A stretch of 64,000 nucleotides of DNA, taken from positions 22,884,934 through 22,948,933 of the forward strand of contig NC_063151.1 in NCBI RefSeq assembly GCF_020921035.1, in the 5' to 3' direction. The notes under the pieces were generated by a model. The model had not been told where the DNA came from and ran no database searches. It saw nothing but the letters and a program-made list of their open reading frames with translations. A program made the position numbers and the translations under genes. Shown piece after piece: positions 1-11,400 of the stretch. This DNA is from Rhodamnia argentea. Lineage: Eukaryota; Streptophyta; Magnoliopsida; Myrtales; Myrtaceae. Within the stretch, counting starts at the first letter, position 1. Each line of letters starts with the position of its first letter.

Positions 1-26
1 ATTCAATGCCCCCATATATATACTAC

Positions 27-355
27 CAGACCTGTCAAATGGATATGTTGGATTGAGTTTGGATCAAAAATAATTTGACCCAAATAGATTCATTTAACCA
101 ATTTTGACCTATTTTCAAGCAATGTAAATCTAGTGATCCATATTCGATCCGACTCATATTCACAAGACACTTTTATACTTAACAAAAACTAGAAAAACTC
201 ATACCCAAACTGAAGTGATAGTAACAAAGGTGAATTAGGTCCAAGTAAGTTATAAACCCATTTACGAATTTATTAAATACAAATAATCCATATAACAACT
301 CAGTCTATCATATATTGATTAAGAAATGAGTTTATGATATATTTTGACAGGTCTA
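27..355. mobile_element. hAT-type MITE
   Basis: Short non-autonomous DNA element. The ends are inverted copies of CAGACCTGTCAAAT (right end read in reverse complement as TAGACCTGTCAAAAT). The flanks carry an almost perfect 8-bp duplication, tatactac at 19-26 and gatactac at 356-363. TIR form and 8-bp duplication fit the hAT superfamily. The interior is AT-rich and non-coding. Confidence 0.7.
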
Positions 356-363
356 GATACTAC

Positions 364-890
364 GCATATATGGCGGCTGCCCAAATGTACAAAAAAAAAA
401 AAAAAAAGGAAAAGAAACTAAAAGCGCCATTATTGCACAAAAGGATGAACGATGAAGGAAAGATTTCTCCAGTGGTGGCCTACAATGCTTGCAAGCGAAT
501 GGGAAAGACGAGCTTGTCTTTAGATTAACGTAAAACGCAAGGCAAATAGACCCTTTATAAGGCAACCTTCATCCTCTCTGCCTAACGGCTTAAGAAGTCG
601 GCCAAGCTCACTTTTGGCATAATTTTCATTGCACATTTTCCTGTTTTTTAGTTTTTCAATTGAAGATTCCTCTATACAGTGGATTAGAATTGTTCCAAAG
701 TTGAATGCAGAAAAAATGACGTCGCATTTGATCTTCAAGAGAGCTCGAGCGATGAGCAAAAAGTTTTGCATGAGAATGATTAGAAGAGGTACGTCTCCTC
801 CGATGATTACGCATGCACCTTTTATGATATCAACTAGGGTGATCGGTTTCAAGATGGGTGCTTCCCCTCCTAAAATCAAGAATCATTCGC
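364..890. other. No recognised gene; hydrophobic ORF remnant on minus strand
   Basis: After a poly-A run near 391-407 no conserved gene is recognised. On the minus strand, 879 down to 520 stays open and encodes a hydrophobic stretch (for example GGEAPILKPITLVDIIKG). It has no ATG at its start, a TGA lies immediately upstream, and the MITE at 891 abuts it. It could be a broken exon of a membrane protein or chance; I cannot assign a family. Confidence 0.3.
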
Positions 891-1007
891 TAGGGACCGG
901 TTCCGCAAAATAAGAACTATGAACCACCCACTCGTTTCATGGACCCACTCGAGAACCGAACCACCGGTCCCGTTCGGTTCCCGGGGGGGTTCATAGAACC
1001 GGTCCTA
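891..1007. mobile_element. Small GGTTCC-rich inverted-repeat element
   Basis: A 117-bp piece whose ends are inverted copies: TAGGGACCGGTTC at the left and TAGGACCGGTTC read from the right, with the inner motif aactatgaacc / ggttcatag also inverted. It belongs with other GGTTCC-rich stretches here (1432-1515, 58541-59125, 60047-60588). No convincing target-site duplication is visible. Confidence 0.5.
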
Positions 1008-1099
1008 TCGAGCACCAATATCAATTAAAGAAGATAGTACGCAAGTGAACCAATGAAGCCATTTCCAATTTCGCACGGGATAAATACACAGACATGAGT

Positions 1100-1152
1100 G
1101 TTGGTGGTGCAGTTGCTGATTTTTTCAAAAAATCAGCAACTGCACCACCAAC
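1100..1152. repeat. 53-bp perfect palindrome
   Basis: The 26-base arm 1100-1125 is repeated as an exact reverse complement at 1127-1152 around one central C at 1126. Complementarity stops outside the arms. The single-base loop is far too short for a plant microRNA precursor, so a fold-back or template-switch product, or a cloning/assembly artefact, is more likely. Confidence 0.9.
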
Positions 1153-1431
1153 GAAAATCACAATACGTCCATTCATGAGTAATGAGTTTGCCAAAAAGTT
1201 CCGAAGCTTCATCCATAGTCTTACATCACATATCACACGTGAACATAAGTTTGCCACAAATTCGTAGGAGTAAGCAAGTAAATGACTGTTCCTGAACCAC
1301 GAAAATAAATCAACTTCTCAAGCTTTGAGGTGAGTTGGGCTTGAGAGTCACGTGATTGAGAATTTGAGGGAGATAGCTTGAATATAAAAAAATATATATC
1401 TATATATTATATAAATAAGCCCAATCTGATT

Positions 1432-1515
1432 GGTTTGGGTGAGTGGTTTCCATATGGAACCGGATATCGAACCTGTACCCGCCGGTTCCAGTATTGGAAC
1501 CGAGAACCATCCAAA
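1432..1515 (+). repeat. GGTTCC-rich element end
   Basis: The stretch has repeated GGTTCC/GGAACC motifs (tggtttccatatggaacc, cgccggttcc, ttggaaccgag) and the sequence gggtgagtggtttcc, which resembles the ends of the hAT-like elements at 58.5 and 60.0 kb. It is probably a fragment of that family lying directly upstream of the UPF0496 remnant. Confidence 0.4.
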
Positions 1516-1562
1516 ACCAATCAGTTGGGTACTGTCCGGTCTGGTCGATTCACGACGAATAC

Positions 1563-2087
1563 TCTTCCATCCTAAACAGCTTGAAGCCGTGGAGAAAGAA
1601 GGTGGTAAGAAAGATTCGGCTGATCCGGCTTCTTCAAAAGGCGATGGGAGTGTGCATCACCGGGACGTTTCTCGCGGCGCAAACGCTTATCCTGCTGCTT
1701 ATGGGGCCGGCCATTTTAAGCTTTCCGCTGAAGCGCTTCAGGAGGAAAATGTCCAACATAGTCGGATCTGCACGGACTCGGGTTCTCGAGAAAGATGGAG
1801 AACAATTGGATATCGCGGCCAAAGGGACTGACATCTTGGATAGAGAATTCGACATGATCACATGGCTAGTATCACGACTTCGCGACGAGATCGATCATAA
1901 CAAAACTGCGGCTCATCTGTGTTTGATGGGAAGGGAGGGAAAAACTTCTGAGCCATTGGCGAACGAGCTCAAGAAGAGGGACATCGCATTTCAGGAGCGA
2001 GTGGACGAGCTCGAAGAGCACTTGTATTTATGTCTTGCAACAATAAAATGGGCCAAGGATATGGTCGTAAAGGAAATGATAATATAA
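1563..2087 (+). pseudogene. UPF0496 (DUF677) family C-terminal fragment
   Basis: The frame is open from an ATG at 1443 to a TAA at 2087, but only the part from about 1563 looks like a protein of the plant UPF0496 family. It has a basic segment (LKPWRKKVVRKIRLIRLL), a hydrophobic segment (ITGTFLAAQTLILLLMGPAI), and then the typical C-terminal coiled region with VSRLRDEIDHNK and VDELEEHLYLCLATIKWAKD. UPF0496 proteins are plant membrane-associated coiled-coil proteins of unknown function, usually 350-400 residues; about 175 residues remain. The N-terminal half is absent and the first 40 codons come from repeat DNA (GGTTCC element). I infer a truncated pseudogene. A short expressed gene driven from the repeat cannot be excluded, because the remaining frame has no stop. 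Confidence 0.6.
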
Positions 2088-3409
2088 GATCATTTCAAGA
2101 TAAATTCTAGGACTCTTGCACGTAATAAATGAAAGTTCGCGGGTTGTTTCTTGCCTGCTCATGGATTCAGCAGTAGTTCGAATGGCCGCCTAACTCAGAT
2201 TAGAGCATCACATTTGTAATGCGATGGCCTCCTTCCGGAGGGCCCAAGCCATCGGTGAGTGGACGTATGGTCGGTTAGATTTATCGACGGAGGCACTGGT
2301 ACTTTTAATATTTTATGCGATTAATCGAGCTTGTCTTCAATGGGATTTGACCAAGGAAAATTACTAAAGCTATTGTAACGATGTTAGTTCATTCATAAAT
2401 CTTTTTTTTTTTTTCACAATTGAGTTTTAAATCTTTTGCATTTGTGCTCACGTGGCGATGGTCGACACCGACATGGTAATTTTTAATAATATTTTAATAT
2501 TTTTCAATTTTCAATTTTATTTTTTCTTCCCTTCTTCCTCTGTAGTGGAGGGCCTCGTTGATGGCCGACGACCAACCATAAGCGAAAGGTGACCTAGTCA
2601 GCCAATCGAGGCTCGCTTCGCAGGGGCAAGGTCGCCCGAGGCTTGCCCTCGCTAGAGGCTGGTGAGGGTCGGCCTCTGGCCAGACGATGTTTCTACTGTA
2701 GCGGAAGATGGGAGGACGTAGGGTTGCAAGTAAAGGCGGCATTTCTACAAACACTTGAGATGCATCAAGGATGGCCAAGCAAAAAATTGTGAGATCAAAG
2801 CTACAGAAAGGGAAGGCGAGCTTCGCTAGAGGCCGATGAGGTGACCTCGCCAGCTTCGGGCGACCTCACCCCCGCGAGGTGGGGCTGGCTTGGCTGGCAA
2901 GATCTCGGATCCACACATCGGGTTTCAATGAGACGGGTCTCTTCACAAGATAAAGTTAATGTAAATTGCAATGTCAAAGTAAGATAAAAAAAAACGAACA
3001 CTACTGATAATAAAAGATCATACAATATAATCCGAAGCTCTCTCCTTTCCAGAAACTTTTAGAGCAGATGCTGATCCAACATAAACATAGGAGTCTTCAT
3101 GGCGTCACCAATGTTTGATTCCAATTTATTCTACTAAGTTTGGAGCTTTCTGCACATAATTTAGTTGAGTGACACAGCAAACTCTGTCATCCTCAATCAT
3201 CAACGGTTGAACCAAAGAGCATTTGACCTCTTCTTAGTGTTAGGTGCTACATATAAGCTTTTTTAATTGAAGGAACAAGATACCGACACTGGTCCAAAAA
3301 GGTTCTAGGCTTAATTTTTTTGCTGTCTCTGATTCATGCGTATACTAATCCTAGCAGTACATAGCTCAACTTTTTCCTTGTAACTTCACAGAACCAAGAA
3401 CTGAAGAAG
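2088..3409. mobile_element. GC-rich-core repeat elements; 5' flank of next gene
   Basis: About 2340-2960 holds AT-rich arms around GC-rich cores built from ggcctcg / gcgaggt motifs (2540-2700 and 2810-2920). This is the same style as the elements at 18.8, 30.7, 41.1 and 43.9 kb, suggesting MULE-like non-autonomous elements, though ends and target-site duplications are not clear here. From about 3000 to 3409 is the 5' flank of the following gene, with no certain core promoter element. Confidence 0.4.
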
Positions 3410-4205
3410 ATGCGTGCTTCACATCTGATCCTGTGCCTCATCCTGGTTTACGTCATTGAAATAGGTCGTGTCTGTGCCGATCCCACTGATGGGTTCACCA
3501 TCGTGAAGCTGACTGAGTCGAACTTCGAGATACAGAAACCGTATGACAAGCTGTTGGAGGAGAGGTATAGTTTCGCAGGCGGAATCAGGAGGCTTTGGGT
3601 CTATGCAGATGATAAACCGCATGAACCCGACAGTAAGACCATGCCCCGGACGGAAATTCGCATAACAGTACTCTCGTGATTCCCCCATTTTATGAATTTT
3701 GGATCTTTCTTTTCCGATATGGATAACTGCATTAAGGTGTTAGTAGTTCGAGTCGGTCTGGCTTCAGAGACTCGCATCGAAAATTCATCATCAGCTTGAT
3801 CCTAACCTGCTTTTCTCACAGGGGCTTGACTACATATCTGGGGTATGGCAATTTGAGGGCTACGGTTTCGTGCCGAATGGGACCTCTGGAGCCATCATAG
3901 TGCAGATCCATGGCGGCATGGGGCACGCCACCACTCTGATCCTAAGGATGTACGAAGGCGATGTAAGATACTACCTTCGCAACCTGATCGCGACCGATCT
4001 TTACGACAAGTGGTTCAGGGTGAACGTGATCCACGACAGGGATCGAGGCGTCGTGGAGGTTTACCTTGACGGGACTCTAAAGTTTATGACGCAAGATCGT
4101 GGCCCCGGTGACTTGTACTTCAAGTGTGGAGTGTATGCCGCGCCCCCGAACGTGAGCTATTTTATGGAATCGAGGTGGAAGGACATCAAAATATACAAGA
4201 AGTGA
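3410..4205 (+). CDS. Citrate-binding-protein-like secreted protein (alginate lyase 2 fold), copy 1
   Basis: Two exons, 3410-3667 and 3822-4205 (phase-0 intron, gt...cag), give 213 residues, the usual family size. Residues 1-23 are a signal peptide (ILCLILVYVI, then VCADPTDGF), so the product should enter the secretory pathway. The rest resembles plant citrate-binding proteins such as the one described from rubber-tree lutoids (DPTDGFT, GVWQFEGYGF, WFRVNVIHD, MESRWKDIKIYKK). Three motifs of polysaccharide lyase family 7 are kept: RTE at 80-82, QIH at 114-116 and YFKCGVY at 185-191. Land plants lack alginate, so the real ligand is uncertain; citrate binding or cell-wall polysaccharide binding are the options. 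It is a tandem paralogue of the gene at 6013. The start was chosen because it gives the signal peptide. Confidence 0.88.
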
Positions 4206-6012
4206 TTGTAGAGAGTATTTTGAAGTGTTCATTTGCTACCAAATAAGTCAGCAGGGTCACAATTAGCTAACTGGAAGTTCCAGTGTTTCCTAAAATTGTC
4301 AGCTTATTGCAGAATTAGGATGTTGCATCCCAAGCTGCCTTTCATGTGAAGAAATTCAATCTATGATATGCAAAACAAGGGACCTGGGAAGTCAGCTTAT
4401 TGCGGAAGCGTAGTGGAAATAGTGGTCATTTCCCAGTATGAAGCTTGGGCTGACTATACAATAAGCTGTTGGTAGTCTAAACAGGTCGAACTAGGGAAGA
4501 CAGGCCGATCGACAGGATTTGTCGACCCGCAAATGGCTTTCAAAGATCAATTCCTGGACCCGGAGCTTCTTTCTCCGTCTCAGCATATGTGACACCAGCT
4601 CCATTGATGAGCCCCTATGCATGTGTTAATCAAGTAGCTCACAAATTTATCAGCAACCTCATTCCCCGTCTTGTATAGCTACCGAAAAAAAAAAAATGGC
4701 ACAATACCATGCTAAATCTACTTTTCCTTTGGTAAATCTCTCTTATGGTTTCGGTTAGATTTTTGTTTTGTGTGTAAAAACTGACAGGTGAAGTGGGTCG
4801 ATACTTCAACAGAAGATCATGTCGATGTCCATGCTCGTGCGTTGTGTCGATTTTTCATCTGCTTCTTGTAAATCAGCTAGCATAGTTAATGATGGGATCA
4901 CTCGACAGTCATTGACTTAACCCTCAGTTTACATTCTAATCATATTCGTAGCTGGCCTTTGCAGCGCCCCCAGTCATCTGATATGTCTGACTCAGACATA
5001 TCAGGTTGTTGAGCTGTAAATTATCCGATCCTTTCGGAATCTAGAACCTAGAGTTTTATCAAGTAGAAAGAGCCAAATTCTAATGGTACCCGATTAGCGT
5101 GCACACAAAATTTTAATCTGCATAATCGTCTTAGTAAACAAGAAATCCAAAGGAAACAGTACCAAGCGTGTCTTCCTGAGATCATTGGATTCCCTGCATA
5201 AACTTGCAGCAGAATGCAGTGAAATAAGACGATTCAATCCGGCTGTCTCCCACTATAGAGGATTTTGGGCAATCGGTCGATATGAACAAAACTGACAGCA
5301 GCATACTCAACTGTACCGAAGATTAACAAAACTCTTCAAGCCTGTAATTTGATGTATTTTAATGAACTCTGTTGTCTAACCGCCACAAACACTGATGGGT
5401 GAAAATGTTGAAGATCACCATGACGAAACGGCACCATGAAGTATCTGGCATGGTAATCGATGCGGTGAGGCAATGGAAACAACGTACATTGGACCTCAAA
5501 GTGCATATACGGCATGATATTGCCATGCGTCGCTGTCAGTTGGAAAAGACAGAAACCGAAGTTTGCATTTGTTAGGCCAATTAATCAGGGAAGGATTGAT
5601 AATGTCAATCTGGGGGAGTGCAAGAACGGCAACCTTCCGAAAAAATCGACAACATATCTGCCGTTTGAATCCATAAACAATAATTAACAGACTAAACCTG
5701 CTACACTAAAGACCAAGAGATGGACCATCAACCGACCCTTTTCCATTCGCTTAATTGGACAGTTAGACACCACCTCAGAAACTAGGAATCACTTAACATA
5801 TACACATGAAAATACACAGATGAGACAAGGCCGTTCACATTGTCAAAAGGACAAGCATTTCTGTCCAAGGAAAGCAGACCTAAAGATATGCTTTGTTGTG
5901 TGAAGATGAGGAAATCATATCTGGTTCTGGCTTTGTTTATGTTGTCCCTACATATGGAAGCTTTGCCTTCACTAGTTCCTCAACAATTTCTCAGACAGAT
6001 AAGAAACAAAAA
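4206..6012. other. Spacer between tandem citrate-binding-like genes
   Basis: No coding region is recognised. The phrase gtcagcttattgc occurs twice (about 4299 and 4391) in the probable 3' untranslated part of copy 1. A short perfect palindrome lies at 4978-5004. Sequence close to 6013 should hold the promoter of copy 2, but no clear TATA box was identified. An in-frame upstream ATG at 5893 would precede the signal peptide and is judged unlikely as a start. Confidence 0.5.
4978..5004. repeat. 27-bp perfect palindrome
   Basis: The 13-base arm ctgatatgtctga at 4978-4990 is followed by one C and then its exact reverse complement at 4992-5004. It has the same architecture (single-base centre) as the larger palindrome at 1100-1152. 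No function is known. Confidence 0.85.
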
Positions 6013-6844
6013 ATGGAGATACCTTTTAGCCATATACTGTTGTTCTTTGTCGTCCTGGTCTCGAGTCATGATCCGAAATCCAATCTGTTCTGTTCTGCTG
6101 ATCCAACGGATGGTTTCACTGAGGTACCTTTGACAGATGCAAACATTGAGCTGCAAAGGCCTTACAACATTCCTCTAGAGGAGCGCTACAGCTTCGTGGA
6201 TGGGGTGCGCAAGTTGTGGGTCTATGCCGACGACAAGCCCCACGATCCAAACAGTTATACTCAACCACGCACAGAAGTTCGGATCAAAGTAATTCTCGAA
6301 CTCCTCTATGGTTCATCATTATTGTAGTGATCGATTGAGCATGAAACCAATTGAATTAGCGGCTTTTTCTTTTCTTCATTTTTTTCTGCATCGATTTCTC
6401 TGTTCTCCACTCGAGTTTGAAGCTCCTTTTTGTAAGCTCCAAAGGTTTCACATTTGGCAGGGTCTAGACTACTCGTCCGGAGTCTGGCAATTCGAAGGAT
6501 ATGGTTTCGTGCCCAATGGGACATCCGGCGCTACAATAGCCCAAATACACGGTGCAGCTCACGGAGCGACTACCCTCATACTGAGGATCTACGATGGGGA
6601 TATGCGGTACTACAGCGGGAACCTCATCGCCACCGGCCTGTACGACAGGTGGTTCAGGCTTAACATAATCCACGACGTCGATGGAGGGGAAGTGACCGTG
6701 TTTCTCAACGGGAATCAAGTGTTCCAAGTGGCCGACAAAGGGCGGGGTGATCTGTACTTCAAGTGCGGAGTGTATGCGGCGCCGTCCAACATAAGCTACT
6801 ACATGGAATCGAGGTGGAGAAACATCAAAATCTACAAGAAGTGA
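6013..6844 (+). CDS. Citrate-binding-protein-like secreted protein (alginate lyase 2 fold), copy 2
   Basis: Two exons, 6013-6288 and 6461-6844, give 219 residues. Exon 2 is exactly as long as that of copy 1 (384 bp) and the intron sits at the same codon, showing tandem duplication. The N-terminus (HILLFFVVLVSSHD) is a signal peptide ending just before ADPTDGFTEVPL. The family 7 lyase-type motifs RTE (86-88), QIH (120-122) and YFKCGVY (191-197) are all present, as are GVWQFEGYGF and MESRWRNIKIYKK. Copy 2 keeps YSSGVW where copy 1 has YISGVW. Role is as for copy 1: a secreted or vacuolar jelly-roll protein related to citrate-binding protein, with no catalytic activity proven in plants. The start at 6013 was preferred over the in-frame ATG at 5893 because it places the hydrophobic signal at the N-terminus. 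Confidence 0.88.
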
Positions 6845-8356
6845 AGTTTGCAAAATTTGGCTTGCTAATAAGTCCTGTCCGAGTGATTGTTGCCTTTGAG
6901 AATCCTAAGGATTTGTCTCAGATCACTATGAATATGAGCAGTGACATTAGCAATAAGATCCTCCCCTTATGTTTAGAAGATAATTCCTGCCAGAGAATGC
7001 CGCCGTTCCCAAAACTCAGCCACAATTTTCGGCGAAACATTACTACAAATTCGACCAGGGGCTCAGCATCTCACAACTGATCATCTGTCATCTTTCTCAA
7101 CAACTAACTGAATTCACATTGAGTTTCCTCACGGGGAACGCGTTTAGCTGTTAGCAATCGGCGATTAACCGAGTCCATATCCACAACTAACGGAAAGACT
7201 ACTTGGGTAAGGATCCCATGATTCCATCATAGTAAACAAAAGACAAGTGAAGCGCAGAGATATGAATGACAAGGTTGGTTTATGCAGTAGTATGGCCATT
7301 CATCAACCACAGGTCTCAGTACCAGAAGCATGTTCAGAGCAACTTCACTTGAGATGCTCAGGAGGCTACTTGAAATAACGAAGACTAAAGACTAACGTGG
7401 GACCCACTCTTGATTTAAGCTTGACTGCCTTTTTTTTTGGTTTTATTTATCATTTGAGACGAAACTTGTGAAACTCTTTCAAGAAAAATAGCTTATTTAA
7501 GCAACTAGTTATTGTGTTTATGAGTTGTGTTGTACATATATATCGTGCTAGGAAACTGTTGTTCTAAAAATTACTCAAGATCAAATATACTTAACGGACG
7601 CGTTTAATTTTAACGAAAATTTTTAATATAAGGCCATTATGTTATAGTCGATGTATTTAATTTGCTTAACTTTACATTTCGTTTAGTTGGATTTAATAGT
7701 CTAACGTTATATATTTTCATGTCAGTCGTAGAAGATATTTTAATAGATGCTAGACATAAATTAACAATATGATAGAGTTTAAACACATTAACAATCCTAA
7801 ACATCAATTATCATCATGCAAATTAAACCCACCCCCCCCCCCAAAAAAAAAAAAAAAAATCCTGGGTCATTTTTACATAGTTGTAGCTGCAAATTGCTTG
7901 AATGGGTTATCTTATAATGCAAAGCCACAACTTTTTTTTTTGTCGAATGTAATAGAAGTTTCCTTATTTATTTTAGCCGTTTTCTTTCCATGAAAATTAT
8001 TATTTTATATTTGTCATAATTTTATATTATGTTGCACTTTATAAATTTGATTTCAAGTTTGATATTAAATCAAGTTTAGCGTAAATTTATCTACTAATCA
8101 TCTCGAACCGAGCTGATTTATTGAACCGTGTATGTTGCGTTATTCGACTCAATTACAAATCCAGTCACTAGTAAAATTTTAAATATGAATACTTCTTCAT
8201 TTTTTTTATCCATTTAATAATCTATCAATAGCCAAAATGGAAATTTAAGTCTCGAAAATAGGAAAAAAAAAGAAATTTGAAAATTAAATAAAAGTTTGAC
8301 AATTGTTAGGAGAGTTGTTTTAGGATGAGCGAAGGAGCAGCAAGTGTTCTCAGTCA
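6845..8356. other. Intergenic, AT-rich
   Basis: No coding sequence or RNA gene is recognised. The stretch 7440-8300 is strongly AT-rich, with homopolymer runs (C then A near 7831-7859, T near 7931). The part near 8300 is the 5' flank of the next gene; no definite TATA box was identified. Confidence 0.5.
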
Positions 8357-8407
8357 TTGCTATTACTGGATCAGAGTTTCACTTTGTCCACCACCAACGG
8401 CGCCGTC

Positions 8408-11400
8408 ATGCGATGGCGGACGCCGCCGAGATCCGGCGGCCTCGGGGTGGCCGCCATGTCCTACGTCGCCGTCGACTACCTCCGCCACCTGTCCCCCACG
8501 TGGCACGCGCGTCTGCAGCCTGCACTCTGGTCAATGCTCGCTCTCATCGCCATCTCTCGCGTCCCCTACTACCGGCACTGGTCGGCTGAGTTTCGCTACG
8601 CCCTACCTTTCGTCGCCTCCATGGTGTTCATGCTCTTAGCTCTCCTCTTCGAAGCTCTCTCCGTGCGCTCCGTCACCGCCGTGCTCGGCTTGGAATGGCA
8701 CAGGTAATTCTAGCTGAGGTCAGTTGCTGACGCGTCCCTTTTCTAGTTCGATTGTACCTGGATCGGAGTTCTGTTAGCTCGAATTGCGGTTATCTGAACT
8801 TCAGTGTGCTTGAGTTCAGCTCGAAGTTGAATTTGATTTTGATTTTGTTGCCGAACTCAAATTCAGTGTCGATGTTGAAGACGGGAACTTGTCTTTGTAA
8901 TTGCAAGTCATTTTGGATTGATTGGAGATAATGGACTTTGTTGTGAGGATTCGATGAAGATTGAAGAGTAATTGGCGAAGCTTGCGTCAATTGCAACTTG
9001 AGATTTAAGTGAATCTATTTATGGATACATGGTTATTAACTAGTACGTTTTTTCACTATAATTAAGTGCTGTCTCGCGTAGAACATTTCTGTCTAGTGTC
9101 TGCTCTCTCCAGATGTTTCCATACGGGGCGTTTCTTCAATTATGAACCCCATATGCGAAAAAGTTTCAAAGTTAGAAGTTTTTGCTCAACCTCTTTTCTT
9201 TTTTGCATGCATGCATGTCTTCGAATGATTTATGCGAGTCCATTAGTACTCAAATGAGCAAAATTACGTGATGATGAGACTTTTTCAGAGCAATAAATGA
9301 AAGTATTCAATTCTCTTCCTCTTTTATGGGGAAAAAGTCCATAAAGTGTCGATGGGATTCAGATGTTGGGCTTGCACTCTTTATGTTCTTGAGCTCAGGC
9401 AAATCAGGACTCGTTCCTGCAATCTATCTCAATATATGCAAGCTTTATTATCGCCTCGCATCTAAAAAAATATATTTGACAAGCTATTAATGGTCATAGC
9501 GATTATTAAGCTCCTTCAACCAAGGGAATCATGAGGCCTTCCAGAATGCCGGGCATATGTGATTATGCTTTATTTGCATTATTTCGTGAACTAATTCTAC
9601 TCCATTGGAGGTCTCACAATGTTGAATTTGCTTATCTGGGAATCCTTATTCAATATGAACCTTCGATATTAGAGCATCAAAAGATAAAGCTAAAACATGG
9701 GCTTTTGGATCTTTTCATGGTTTCATTTCATGGATGTCTTCAATGTGGAACTCAAAACGATGGGATTATATTGTATGATCTCTATGATATTGTATTGTGA
9801 ACTCCACCTCCTGAACATTAGTCATCAATCCATGTGTTTGTGATTGTCGATTGATAAATTAAGTTTCCATCTGTAAGTTCGATTTGGACTAACGCAGTAT
9901 GATTTTACTCCTGCATACTGAACCTAGAGCAGAGATCGCTATCCAAAGTACCAACCTGCCACCATTTGCCATAAGCGTGTTTTCAGTGTCCATACTTTTT
10001 AGTTGTCTCTACTCAAATTCAAGAGAAATTGGAGAATGATCAATTTCGCAGTAAATTTTTACGCTTGAAAAATATAAGATGAAATTGTAGTACTTGTATA
10101 CATCAGACAAATTTCCAAGATTTACATTTTGCCTCTCTTCAATGTCCCAAAGTGTAGTTTCTTATGTCATTATCATATCACATAACATTTCTAATGATGC
10201 ATGGCTCCAGAAATTCATGAAATCTTTATACTCAGAAAGCATCTACATGTGTAGAATAGATACCAGCACTATGACTGTTGCTTCACTGAAAAAATCATGT
10301 GATAGAATGTGATGTGTTTATATGTTTGATGCAATAATGACAAGGACACTGATGATGATGGCTAGATAGCCTATTCACATGGAATCTCTTTATGTAATTT
10401 TGATATATTCATAGAGGGTCATGGGGTTAGCACATTTATGTGGAGGTTAATGCAGTTGAGTATCATTCTCCATTGTCTGTAAAAGGAAAAATAAGTGTCG
10501 CTTTCTGTTTATGGTAGCTCCATTTATAGCTCTATTTCTGCCATGGAAATTCCATCTTGATGTGCAGATCGTATCTAGGCAGAATTACATAATATTGTTG
10601 ATGTATGATGCAGCAGTTTGATTTCTATGATTTCAGTCTACCACACCATTGTAGCAAACCTGCAAGGAGAGTTTAACCATTACAAGGAGGAAATTTAATG
10701 CAAAATTCGTTTTTGACAGGGATACACCTCCTCTTCCTGACACTGGCCAGTGGCTGCTTTTAGCATCAAATGAAAAACTTCCTCAGACAATTGTTGATAT
10801 ATTGAGAGCTCCAATTATTGGGCTTCATCATTTTTTGATGTTGTTCATGATGCTGGCTTTCTCTGTGTTGTTTGACTCTGTAGAAGCTCCTGGTCTTGGA
10901 CTAGGGGCTAGGTACATGTTCACCATGGCGATTGGTCGACTTCTTCGGGCTATAACTTTTGCTTCTACAATTCTTCCATCTGCTCGGCCTTGGTGTGCCT
11001 ATTCTAGGTTTAGAGTCCCAGCTTATCCTCATCGTTGGGCCCAGAAATATTATGTACCATACGCCTCAGATGCTAATGCTATTCGCAAGATAATAAATTT
11101 GGATATAGCGTATGGTATGTTCAATATTTTAATGACATGTTAGTGATAGTCTCTCTTGCTCTCTTCTTGTCTCATGGTACAGACTAGGAGGATATTCTTC
11201 CCTGACCATACAATTTTTCTGCAGTTGTCTGGTCACTCTAGATTTTTTACTTCTTCAATTGCAGTTGAATAGTTTGCATAGTTTTCTTCTTAGGCTTTAA
11301 GCATATCATTGGATTCACAGTGTAATATATATGTGAAACAAAAAATGCACGAATTAAATGTCAATGGAGTTTAGGTAATGTCGATGGAGTTTGGGTCAAG

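Noticed and set aside
520..879. Hydrophobic minus-strand ORF as a membrane-protein gene
   Set aside because: No ATG start, a stop just upstream, and no motif I can tie to a family; kept only as a possible remnant.
1100..1152. Palindrome as a microRNA precursor
   Set aside because: The loop is one base and the arms are perfectly paired; plant precursors need a larger loop and imperfect stems.
5893..6012. Upstream in-frame ATG as start of citrate-binding-like copy 2
   Set aside because: It would bury the signal peptide behind 40 unrelated residues; copy 1 has no such extension.
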